Of a DNA stretch of 39,612 bases, positions 17,185 through 23,964 are shown in pieces. Made by a program: the position numbers and the translations under genes. The notes beneath the pieces are model-generated. The model searched no databases. It saw nothing but the letters and a program-made list of their open reading frames with translations, and was not told where the DNA came from. This DNA is from Acidobacteriaceae bacterium. Its GTDB lineage: Bacteria > Acidobacteriota > Terriglobia > Terriglobales > Acidobacteriaceae. The stretch is from contig PMCH01000363.1 in assembly GCA_003154055.1 (NCBI GenBank), positions 7,032 through 46,643 on the forward strand. Reading direction: 5' to 3'. Within the stretch, counting starts at the first letter, position 1, and each line of letters opens with the position of its first letter.

Positions 17185-18619
17185 AGTCGTACGTTCCTTC
17201 CACCAGCCACTGCACATTCAATTTGTCCTGTGCCAGCCGGTACAGCACGAGGCTGTTTTCAGAGGACACGGCGATGTCCCATTCTTCGCGCGACCAGCCT
17301 TCCTGCTCCGACCAGTCGCCGGAAGAACGCCACGGGCCCGCGCTCCACACAATCTCTCCGGCAATTTCCGGACGGTGAATGCATTTCATTCGCACCGGCC
17401 TGCCCTCACGCACACTCACCACCGCACGCAACGGCGGGCGAAACAGGCGCAATGCGATCACCGTGCTCATTCGTTCTTCCGCGTTCGCGGTCGCTTCGAG
17501 TACGTCGTCTTGTTCTTGCACGGCCACATCCTTCTTCTGTTTTCCAGGCGGCTTGGTTTCAGGCTCGACTGGCGCAAAGTGCCGCATCTCGAATGCGCCT
17601 TCGCGATGCGTGTCCAGCAGTTGCGCCGACCCGACTCTTTCCTCGCCGACGATTCCAGCAATACGTGCCAGCGTGAGTTCCAATTTTTCCGGCTCCGGAA
17701 AAATTGGCTGGAACAACCCGCTCTGCGTGGCCCGCGGCCGCGCCGGCTCCGCCGAAAGATGGACCTTCACAATCGGCGCTCCCGGCGGATGCGCCTGCAA
17801 ATCCAGTTGCAGCAGCTTGAGGAAGACCTTTGCATCCAGCATGGGCAACGGCAGACGCAACGTGCGCGTGAATGTGGAGGTCTGCGTCGGATCGCAATCT
17901 TCATGCCTCTGGGTGAGTTCCAGTTTCAAACGCAATTCCTGTGCAGCCAGCGCACGCTCTCCTAATCGCGCGCACACCTGTTCCAACATGCGGTTCAGCA
18001 GAAACGCCAGCGAGCGCAGGTTGCGGACACCCCAGCGATCAAACGTCTCCAGCCAGCGCCTCGCCTGTTCTGCATCGGAAGAAAAGCTCTCGAACAAAAC
18101 ATCCACGGTCAAATTTCCCAGACGTTGCGCTTCGTGCCCTTCGGGAATCAGAGTGACTCCGGGGAACCCGCGCGCCGCGAGCAGAGCGGCATCCGGATTC
18201 GCAGCCACGGCGACATTCGTTGCCAGCCCCATCTGTGAACAGCGCTGCGCCAGGCCGCGCGCAATTTTCGGCAGCGGGCCAAGCAGCGGTTCGAGTCCGA
18301 AAAGATTCAGAAGCACGGTGTCGGGCGCGGTGTCCTCCACCTCCGGAGAGAACGACTGCGCGCAATCGAGCAGCGCGGCGTGAGCGGACGCCTCCTGCGC
18401 CTCCGATCGTGCGCGCAGTACCAATACCTCCCACGCTTCCAGTTGCGCTTTCGTCGCTCCCATCTCGACGTCCATCTGGCGGGCGTGTTCATTCATGGCC
18501 ATCACTCTCTCCAGCGGAGGGCGGCCGGCAAGTACAGCTAACGCCCGCGTGCGAAGATCCGGCTCACAGCGGATGATCGCTTCGGCAGGAAAGTCGGGAA
18601 TGAAGACGCAGGAAAACAT
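17183..18619 (-). CDS. imuB: ImuB, catalytically inactive Y-family polymerase paralogue of the mutasome
   Basis: 478 residues. The N-terminus (CVFIPDFPAEAIIRCEPDLR) is the Y-family palm start but lacks the metal-binding Asp of the active-polymerase VDMDAFFAS motif, as expected for ImuB. A little-finger-like region (about 230-350; LPLPMLDAKVFLKLLQLDL) and an ImuB-specific C-terminal part (about 390-478) follow. ImuB is the adaptor that links the beta clamp, ImuA and DnaE2. It sits between imuA (63 bases upstream) and dnaE2 (84 bases downstream), and both gaps are filled with heptamer repeats. The stop codon lies inside the downstream repeat, so the C-terminus may have been set by a repeat insertion. 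Confidence 0.88.
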   Translation of the reverse strand: MFSCVFIPDFPAEAIIRCEPDLRTRALAVLAGRPPLERVMAMNEHARQMDVEMGATKAQLEAWEVLVLRARSEAQEASAHAALLDCAQSFSPEVEDTAPDTVLLNLFGLEPLLGPLPKIARGLAQRCSQMGLATNVAVAANPDAALLAARGFPGVTLIPEGHEAQRLGNLTVDVLFESFSSDAEQARRWLETFDRWGVRNLRSLAFLLNRMLEQVCARLGERALAAQELRLKLELTQRHEDCDPTQTSTFTRTLRLPLPMLDAKVFLKLLQLDLQAHPPGAPIVKVHLSAEPARPRATQSGLFQPIFPEPEKLELTLARIAGIVGEERVGSAQLLDTHREGAFEMRHFAPVEPETKPPGKQKKDVAVQEQDDVLEATANAEERMSTVIALRLFRPPLRAVVSVREGRPVRMKCIHRPEIAGEIVWSAGPWRSSGDWSEQEGWSREEWDIAVSSENSLVLYRLAQDKLNVQWLVEGTYD

Positions 18620-18627
18620 GGGGAACC

Positions 18628-18683
18628 AGTAGTCAGTAGTCAGTCGCTGGTTGCTAGCCGCTAGGAGCTAGAAGCTAGTGGCT
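18628..18683. repeat. Eight-unit degenerate heptamer array between imuA and imuB
   Basis: Consecutive seven-base units: AGTAGTC, AGTAGTC, AGTCGCT, GGTTGCT, AGCCGCT, AGGAGCT, AGAAGCT, AGTGGCT. The array fills nearly the whole intergenic gap and touches the imuA stop codon (18683-18685). Unit sequence drifts while the seven-base period stays exact. Confidence 0.9.
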
Positions 18684-19621
18684 TATCCTGCCCACTTGGC
18701 ATGGCTCGCAAAACTCACGACTGCCTGCGGCTGCTTGCGCTCCAGACGCGAACGCAACAACTCTGCCGTGATTTCGAATTGGTCCAGCAATTCCGCATGT
18801 CCCGGCCGGCCTGCTGAGAGCTGACAGCTGACAGCTGACAGCTTTTCCCTCGCAACCTGTGACCTGTGACCCGTGACCTTTACCAGCACCGACGAACAAC
18901 TTCCCGCAATCGGCTGTTGTTCCAGGACCAGCAGCACCGTCGGCGTATGCTCAATGGCGCGCCGAAAACGGAACCATGACGCCAAGGAAATTCGCCGCGC
19001 GCTCCGCACCGGGATGTCTCCCAGATCGAGCACGATCATTCCGAAACCATTGCTCTGCAGCAGCAGATCGGTCACTTTGAGCACCTGTTCGATCCGCGAC
19101 TCCCAACCCCGTCGCTGGTTGGCTTCTCTTTGGATCTCTACCTGAATTTTTCCCTGATGAAAATTTCGGCCACTGCATTCTCCGACTGGACTGAGAACCG
19201 GGGACCGAGAACTGAGAACTGTTTTCTTGCACCGCACCCAAAGCAAACGCTCCATGGCGATCTGCGCCGCCATCGCCGACCCAGGATCCAGCGCGTCGCT
19301 CGCATCCACCAGCGCGCACACTTCTCCGCGTTGCGTGGCCTGGGCAAGCGCGGAGAGCAGAATGCTGGTCCTTCCCGACGATGCCGCCCCACAAATTTCC
19401 GTCAGACAGCCGCGAGGCAAACCGCCGGTGAGCGCGTCCAGTTCGCGAATGCCACACGAAACCATCTCCGGCGCGGGACGAACATCCAGGCGCGAAGCGG
19501 GAGCAACCGCCGCCAGTTTCGGCAGCGCGCTCAACTGCGCCAGCAACGCTGCACTGGAGCGGAGAGGAAAAATAAAAGGGCGGCCAACGGCCGCCGATGA
19601 GAACACCGGAGAAGCAGACAT
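18683..19621 (-). CDS. imuA: ImuA, RecA-like mutasome component
   Basis: 312 residues, RecA/SulA-like ATPase fold. The entry segment GIRELDALTGGLPRGCLTEICG leads to a Walker A-like loop GAASSGRTS (78-86). A Walker B-like strand GFGMIVLDLGDIP lies in the second half. ImuA works with ImuB and DnaE2 in SOS mutagenesis, probably by interacting with RecA and ImuB. It is the promoter-proximal gene of the cassette; 250 bp (19622-19871) separate it from the divergent DUF2089-like gene. The protein carries two repeat-encoded stretches, at about residues 132-144 (LSSRSPVLSPV) and about 248-268 (VTGHRSQVAREKLSAVSCQL), probably in surface loops. No known LexA box type is obvious upstream. Confidence 0.85.
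   Translation of the reverse strand: MSASPVFSSAAVGRPFIFPLRSSAALLAQLSALPKLAAVAPASRLDVRPAPEMVSCGIRELDALTGGLPRGCLTEICGAASSGRTSILLSALAQATQRGEVCALVDASDALDPGSAMAAQIAMERLLWVRCKKTVLSSRSPVLSPVGECSGRNFHQGKIQVEIQREANQRRGWESRIEQVLKVTDLLLQSNGFGMIVLDLGDIPVRSARRISLASWFRFRRAIEHTPTVLLVLEQQPIAGSCSSVLVKVTGHRSQVAREKLSAVSCQLSAGRPGHAELLDQFEITAELLRSRLERKQPQAVVSFASHAKWAG
18816..18878. repeat. Two heptamer arrays inside imuA
   Basis: GAGAGCT then GACAGCT three times (18816-18843), and after 14 bases TGTGACC, TGTGACC, CGTGACC (18858-18878). Both are translated in frame within imuA. Confidence 0.88.
19190..19224. repeat. Heptamer array ACTGAGA inside imuA
   Basis: Units ACTGAGA, ACCGGGG, ACCGAGA, ACTGAGA, ACTGTTT, in frame within imuA. 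Confidence 0.85.
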
Positions 19622-19813
19622 ACTTCCTCAAAATTTCAGGGAACTCAGAGAGGCCGATCAGCCCCGGCGAGATAATTAATATTCGCTTTTTATTCGCCTT
19701 TATGGATTCTGATCCCAGGACTGGAAGTTGTCAAGGCTGAGCCGTTAAAAAATGGGGAATTCCGGTAATCCATAGATACTACCTATACTTACACCGTTTT
19801 CTCGTTATTGGTG

Positions 19814-19832
19814 ACTTCAATATTATTGAAGT
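19814..19832. promoter_or_regulatory. Operator-like palindrome upstream of the DUF2089-like gene
   Basis: ACTTCAAT (19814-19821) and ATTGAAGT (19825-19832) are perfect 8-bp arms around ATT. The surrounding 250-bp gap is AT-rich compared with the rest of the window. A CATAAT at 19858-19863 lies only 8 bases from the ATG at 19872, so a very short or absent leader is possible. The palindrome could be bound by the DUF2089-like protein or another dimeric regulator; this is inference. Confidence 0.45.
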
Positions 19833-19871
19833 GATCTTTACTTTTATTGATATCCGCCATAATCTCCCCAC

Positions 19872-20216
19872 ATGATCGCCTCCGAAAACAAGCGCGCCAG
19901 CCAACCCGGATGGCAACATCCCTTGCTGGCGCTGGCTGAGGAGGAACTGGATCTGGTGCTGCAACTGGTGCTGGCTTCAGGGTCGTTGAAAGATCTGGCG
20001 CAGGTCTACCAGGTCAGTTATCCGACGATCCGGCTGCGCGTGGATCGCGTCATCGAGCACCTCCGGCAGTTGGGGAACGGCACCAAGCCGGATCCGATGA
20101 TGCAGTTGCTGGCCGAACTGGTCGAGCGTGGAGAAGTTACGGTCTCCGCGGCACGGTCGGTGCGCGACCTCTACCGGCAGAAGGAGAACTCAAATGATGA
20201 TGGAACCGTGGTTTGA
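19872..20216 (+). CDS. DUF2089-like putative helix-turn-helix protein
   Basis: 114 residues. The segment LLALAEEELDLVLQLVLASG followed by SLKDLAQVYQVSYPTIRLRVDRVIEHL matches the conserved C-terminal part of DUF2089 proteins, a probable HTH (SYPTIRLR as recognition helix). The N-terminal zinc ribbon of many members is missing. The C-terminal part is charged and may oligomerise. The following membrane-protein gene starts inside this one (20194), so the two are translationally coupled. That arrangement resembles anti-sigma or sensor pairs, but the function is unknown. Confidence 0.7.
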   Translation: MIASENKRASQPGWQHPLLALAEEELDLVLQLVLASGSLKDLAQVYQVSYPTIRLRVDRVIEHLRQLGNGTKPDPMMQLLAELVERGEVTVSAARSVRDLYRQKENSNDDGTVV

Positions 20217-20556
20217 TCCAATCAAGTTTGGAATGTTGTATGGCGGCATCGGAGGGGGACTGCTCGGTACACTCGGTGGTGTGCTGGGAGCCGCGGCAGG
20301 GGCTCTCGCGCCCAAAGGCAAGGGCCGTGGCTTCGTGCTGGGCGCCTTCACCGTATTCATGCTGATCGGGATTTTGAATCTGGTGTTCGGGATCTACGCA
20401 GTGGCGACCGGCCAGCCCTACGGCATCTGGTATCCGCTGGTATTGATCGGAGTGCTGTTGACAGTGTTATTCGCCGCGCTGAAGCCGGTAGTCCGCAAGC
20501 GCTACGATGAAGCCGAAGCGCGGCGCATGGACGCCGCCGCTTTCCGGCGCACCTAG
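20194..20556 (+). CDS. Small three-helix membrane protein coupled to the DUF2089-like gene
   Basis: 120 residues starting MMMEPWFDPIKFGM. AAGGAG at 20181-20186 gives an ideal ribosome binding site for ATG 20194, inside the upstream gene. There are three hydrophobic segments: a Gly/Ala-rich one (about 14-40), FVLGAFTVFMLIGILNLVFG (about 48-67), and WYPLVLIGVLLTVLFAAL (about 78-95). The tail KPVVRKRYDEAEARRMD is cytoplasmic and basic. No family is recognised. The overlap suggests it works with the DUF2089-like regulator. Confidence 0.72.
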   Translation: MMMEPWFDPIKFGMLYGGIGGGLLGTLGGVLGAAAGALAPKGKGRGFVLGAFTVFMLIGILNLVFGIYAVATGQPYGIWYPLVLIGVLLTVLFAALKPVVRKRYDEAEARRMDAAAFRRT

Positions 20557-20643
20557 ATCGCGATGTCCCACGATACCTCGCGGAGGCCGCAGAACCTGCC
20601 TTTCCGCCCTCCCCATCATGGGCCCGAGGCTGCGGAGCTTTGT

Positions 20644-20649
20644 TATAAT
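20644..20649 (+). promoter_or_regulatory. -10 box of the tRNA-Glu promoter
   Basis: Perfect TATAAT, 21 bases before the mature tRNA 5' end. No good -35 hexamer is visible 17 bases upstream, in a GC-rich stretch. Confidence 0.55.
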
Positions 20650-20670
20650 CAGTCTCTTGCACACCTCAGT

Positions 20671-20745
20671 GGCGCTATCGTCTAGGGGTTAGGACGGAAG
20701 ATTCTCAATCTTCAAACCCGGGTTCGATTCCCGGTAGCGCTACCA
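20671..20745 (+). tRNA. tRNA-Glu (anticodon CTC)
   Basis: 75 bases with encoded CCA. Acceptor GGCGCTA pairs with TAGCGCT (G1:U72 wobble). D stem GTC/GAC, anticodon stem GAAGA/TCTTC with loop TTCTCAA, T stem CCGGG/CCCGG with loop TTCGATT. The anticodon CTC reads GAG. The 3' 51 bases (20695-20745) are repeated at the right edge of the window, marking this gene as the likely integration site of an 18.8-kb island. Confidence 0.96.
20695..20745. repeat. Left attachment-site repeat in the 3' half of tRNA-Glu
   Basis: 51 bp from the anticodon stem to CCA, identical to 39562-39612. Similarity extends 5 bases further upstream with one mismatch (20690-20745 against 39557-39612, 55 of 56 identical). 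The intact tRNA is kept on this side, as in tyrosine-recombinase islands. Confidence 0.8.
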
Positions 20746-21195
20746 AATCTTCCACTTAGCTAGAATACTCAATGTTTATATGGTATTTCTGAATTTCTGG
20801 CGACATTCTTTTAGGTCTCGCCTGTTCCCGGATGTCGCTCTGGTTCTTTCTGTTCATGGACAGTAAATGGACAGTATGGAGGGGTGGGGGATGGCAAATC
20901 CCCAAGAAAGGCTGGCCGCTATTGTGGGCTGGCCCCTCTGTTGAAACCACGGTCAGCTCCACCACACCACCCAGCGGTTCACGGACGCGATTCAATTCGA
21001 GAGTATCTGAAGGCGCCGCTCGGCCATGGCGTGTCCGACCTCGCTTTTGACGGCATCTTGGGTCTCGGAAAAAAAGAACTCATGGCACGGTGCGTCGCGT
21101 AATCAGGAGCCGGTCCTGGCACATCAGGAGGCCCGCTCCTGCTGGTTCGCCCGGCACCAACATCCGGAACGGCAGCCGGAGAAAAGGAGGCGGCC
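20746..21195. other. 450-bp stretch without a recognised gene at the left end of the island
   Basis: Short open frames exist on both strands, but none has a ribosome binding site with family resemblance. One plus-strand frame ending at 21102 (GVSDLAFDGILGLGKKELMA at its end) has protein-like composition and may be a gene remnant. The direct words TGGACAGTAAATGGACAGTATGG occur at about 20857. This is where an integrase gene would be expected; none is visible. Confidence 0.5.
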
Positions 21196-21396
21196 ATGCT
21201 CTGCGCAGAACTTGAGCGGATGGAAGCACAGTTCGATGACATTCTTACCGCTCTGGAGAATCCGGACCTGACGGAGCAGGAACGACGGTCTCTGCAGGAC
21301 GCTTATGCCCGGCTGAGCCGTACCATCCTGGATCATCAGAGGTCAGGTCACGAAGGACGTCCAACTCTCCCCTTCGGACCCACCCTTCATCAGTAA
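21196..21396 (+). CDS. Small acidic helical protein, unknown function
   Basis: 66 residues with a strong ribosome binding site (AGGAGG, 5 bases before ATG 21196). Residues 1-50 (LERMEAQFDDILTALENPDLTEQERRSLQDAYARL...) are predicted helical with heptad-like hydrophobics and could form a helical hairpin. The tail is Gly/Pro/His rich. No family is recognised. It converges on the GcvH-like gene with a 30-base gap. Confidence 0.55.
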   Translation: MLCAELERMEAQFDDILTALENPDLTEQERRSLQDAYARLSRTILDHQRSGHEGRPTLPFGPTLHQ

Positions 21397-21426
21397 TGGG
21401 CTCAACCATAGTAAGGGGCACAACCA

Positions 21427-22128
21427 TCAAACATGCTGGTTCGTGGGCTGAGCGGACACGACCGGCACTGTCAGGAAAAACTCTTTTACCAGTCTGTTTC
21501 GTAGTTCTGTCGAAACCCGGCTCAAAAGGCCTGTGAGCGGGGGACCTCCATCCTGTGCCAAGGCAGCTGACTGCGAACACGTCTCGCGAAGCAGCACAAT
21601 GCTGTTTCGCATCCAGGGTGCCACCATCGCTCCTTGCATAAGGTTCTTCTGGTCAGTAGCGTAGCAATGTGACTTGATCACCGCGATCCAACCTTCACAA
21701 AACGGGTCAGTTGTAACCAGCTCCGGATTTTCCAGTGCTGCTCGGTTCACCGCAGTCAGGGCACCCTCGACGGGCGAAGGCAAGTCCACCGAAATACCGG
21801 CGACGGTAATGGTCATCAGCTTCTGCCCCTGTCGGACCCAACGATACAGTCCAACGACGTCGATGTGCTCGATCTTGCCAAACAGGTTGACAGCAAATCT
21901 GTCCACCCCAACCCGGATCAGTTGCCATCCCTCGTCTACTGCCCAGGTGTGGCAGGGATGGAAGCAATACCCTGTGGGGACATCCGTTCCGAACTTGGTC
22001 TCGATGCGAGGTCGAAGCCGAGGCAGAGTCTCTACCGGACCTGCTGTGGAGGGCTGCGCCCGGCGCTTGAGCAGGCGGCCGAGTGTCATCACTAGCGCAA
22101 ACATCAGTAATACAAGCAGCACTGACAT
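21427..22128 (-). CDS. Membrane-anchored GcvH-like protein lacking the lipoyl lysine
   Basis: 233 residues. The N-terminal hydrophobic anchor (1-20) is followed by RRR-type positive charges, so the rest is probably cytoplasmic. Residues about 45-160 follow the glycine-cleavage H-protein fold: FHPCHTWAVDEG (like HEWL), DRFAVNLFGKIEHIDV, SPVEGALTAVNRAALENPELV, DPFCEGWIAVIK. In the lipoylation loop, ESVKAASDIY-SPV of true GcvH aligns with TVAGISVDLP-SPV, so the acceptor Lys is Gly. The C-terminal extension is unrecognised. GGGGAGGG precedes the ATG. It is the last gene of the hydrogenase cluster, 95 bases after the NrfD-like gene. GcvH-like lipoate-binding proteins work with bacterial sHdr systems, but this one cannot carry lipoate at the usual place, so a scaffold role is more likely. 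Confidence 0.8.
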   Translation of the reverse strand: MSVLLVLLMFALVMTLGRLLKRRAQPSTAGPVETLPRLRPRIETKFGTDVPTGYCFHPCHTWAVDEGWQLIRVGVDRFAVNLFGKIEHIDVVGLYRWVRQGQKLMTITVAGISVDLPSPVEGALTAVNRAALENPELVTTDPFCEGWIAVIKSHCYATDQKNLMQGAMVAPWMRNSIVLLRETCSQSAALAQDGGPPLTGLLSRVSTELRNRLVKEFFLTVPVVSAQPTNQHV

Positions 22129-22223
22129 ATACCCTCCCCGTGATCGTGCGATCTGGAGGCGTTCCGGGTTCGCCGGGCCTTGCGTCGTCCCGGAGCGTTC
22201 ACTCCTCGAGGCTTGTACCCCTC

Positions 22224-23330
22224 CTAGGGTCCAAGAAACAGCGGCAACCGCTTCGCCATCAAGCTAAATGCGGCAACACCCAAGGCAACGATGCTGTATG
22301 CAACGAGGAACTCGTTCCAGTCGGGCAGGTATTTCGAGTTCATAGCGGCTTCCACGGAAGTGATGCACGTGTTCAGCCGGTTGGTGATGAGTCCAGCCAG
22401 AACCATCCCGGAGCAGAGGTAAACCATTCTCGGACTCTGCAGGTTCCTCTCGTTGATCAGGATAACTATGGGTAACAGGATCAGGCCCATTTCAAGTCCC
22501 AGAAGCATGTTTTCAGGATTGTTTTTCCAGACCAACAGCGGAATGCCGCGATAGACCAAGTCGGCGATGCGCACGCCCAGATAGAGAAACAACAGAGCTG
22601 CCAGCACTTTGCCCAGGCCTGCTACCCTCTCAGGCGACAACCCCTTATCCGAGGCGACGTTCATGTGCCAGGAAGCGAAGATGATGACCGCCAGGCCCGC
22701 ACAAACCGCAGAGACAAAGAAGAGAAACGGTAACTGTGGAGTCGACCAGAGCGGAGAAACCCTTTCGGGCACAGATTGCAGGAGATCGGCCAGACTGGTT
22801 TGGTACAGCACTGAGAAAACTACTGCCACAAACAATAAAGGCATGTTCAAGAAACGCACCCAGTGCGGCGGCGTGCGGCCACCGAAACGCTTCCACAGAT
22901 CAGGAGCAAATTCCAGGATCAGGACTGCACCAAAAAGAATGAAAGCCCATGCGATTCCACAGAGAATCGAGTTCGATTTCCGCGCGCCCATCTGCAACGC
23001 TATTCGTCCCGGCGACGAAACTAGCCCCAGAACAGCCACGAGGTAGCCCAAGAAACTCAATACCAGACTGGCTCGGACGATAGGCCGGTAGCCTTCGAGA
23101 TTTAACACATAAATGGTGGCTGCTATCGTGAAACCTCCCGCTGCAATTGCGATCCCGCAAAGCACATTCAGACCGGTGATCAGGCCCCAGGGGAACACAT
23201 TGCCAAGGGAGCCGGAGTGATCTATTCCGTGCACGAGACGTACGTAGGAGGCGCAAATCCCCCCTGTCATTAGAAGCGCGAAGCACCAGACCCAGAAACT
23301 CCATCGAGGAAAGTGAAGTGTTCGTTTCAT
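22224..23330 (-). CDS. NrfD/HybB-family integral membrane quinone-interacting subunit
   Basis: 368 residues with about nine to ten hydrophobic segments. The segment NVFPWGLITGLNVLCGIAIAAGGF (about 45-68) is the conserved HybB/NrfD entry helix. NrfD-type subunits exchange electrons with the quinone pool through a partner Fe-S protein, and some translocate protons. No HybA-like ferredoxin subunit gene is adjacent, so HdrC, HdrA or another Fe-S protein would have to connect it. The ATG at 23330 has AGGAGGG upstream; the longer open frame adds a non-homologous Arg-rich stretch. It lies 73 bases after the maturation protease gene, in the same orientation as the hydrogenase genes. Confidence 0.85.
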   Translation of the reverse strand: MKRTLHFPRWSFWVWCFALLMTGGICASYVRLVHGIDHSGSLGNVFPWGLITGLNVLCGIAIAAGGFTIAATIYVLNLEGYRPIVRASLVLSFLGYLVAVLGLVSSPGRIALQMGARKSNSILCGIAWAFILFGAVLILEFAPDLWKRFGGRTPPHWVRFLNMPLLFVAVVFSVLYQTSLADLLQSVPERVSPLWSTPQLPFLFFVSAVCAGLAVIIFASWHMNVASDKGLSPERVAGLGKVLAALLFLYLGVRIADLVYRGIPLLVWKNNPENMLLGLEMGLILLPIVILINERNLQSPRMVYLCSGMVLAGLITNRLNTCITSVEAAMNSKYLPDWNEFLVAYSIVALGVAAFSLMAKRLPLFLGP

Positions 23331-23403
23331 AAACCCTCCTCCGGGCTGCCGGGCAGCAATTACGCACTGAGAGGCAACCGCCCTTCGAGAATTCCAAAGT
23401 TGT

Positions 23404-23964
23404 TTATGCCGCGATCTCTTTCTTGTTTGGCGCGATGTCGCCAACGCCCGCACTCATCCTGTCGCGTACCATCTTGATCAGGACCGGTATCGCGGCCACA
23501 ACTGCGGGGTGCATGTTTTCACCAACGGTGGAACAATCCCTCGCCTCCACCGCCAAGATGAGCACCTGTTCCGCTGCCGGGAGGCGAAGATGCCTCGCCA
23601 CGGCAAGAGCCTCGAACAGTCCGACGTAGTGTGGGGAGCTTCCCGGAAGTGAATTCAGATCGGTGTCACGAAATTCGTAGATTGTTCCCGGCGGAGCGGA
23701 GCCCGTCACCACGGTATCTACTACGATGAGACGAGTTGCGTTGAGTGCGTAGTCGAGCAGGTGAAGGCCTGTCTCTGGAGTGCTAACGACTTCCACGTTT
23801 GCCGGCGCAAATTGCCGGACGTGCGCCGCAACCATGCTGCCCAGCGAATCATCGCCCAGCAAATCGTTTCCCAGGCACAGGACTCGGATGTCGCATTTCT
23901 GCGCAGCAGATCCCGACGGATCCACCTCGGAACTCGAGGTACTACTCACGATGCACACTCCCAT
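23404..23964 (-). CDS. [NiFe]-hydrogenase maturation endopeptidase (HyaD/HycI family)
   Basis: About 186 residues. IRVLCLGNDLLGDDSLGSMV (about 25-44) is the family's metal-binding GNxLxxDDxxG motif. LIVVDTVVTG and SSPHYVGLFEALAVA contain the other expected acidic and His positions. The enzyme removes the C-terminal extension of the large subunit once Ni is inserted, and it overlaps the end of the large-subunit gene by 23 bases. The start is taken as ATG 23964 because the longer frame lies wholly inside the large-subunit gene. No hypABCDEF genes are in the window, so cofactor assembly must be supplied from elsewhere. Confidence 0.85.
   Translation of the reverse strand: MGVCIVSSTSSSEVDPSGSAAQKCDIRVLCLGNDLLGDDSLGSMVAAHVRQFAPANVEVVSTPETGLHLLDYALNATRLIVVDTVVTGSAPPGTIYEFRDTDLNSLPGSSPHYVGLFEALAVARHLRLPAAEQVLILAVEARDCSTVGENMHPAVVAAIPVLIKMVRDRMSAGVGDIAPNKKEIAA

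Noticed and set aside
14249..18878. Repeat clusters considered as a CRISPR array
   Set aside because: The units are 7 bases and contiguous, with no spacers of regular length and no cas genes.
19682..19702. Repeated TTCGC words in the imuA upstream region as a LexA box
   Set aside because: They do not match any LexA operator type I know well enough, and no second site in the window supports them.
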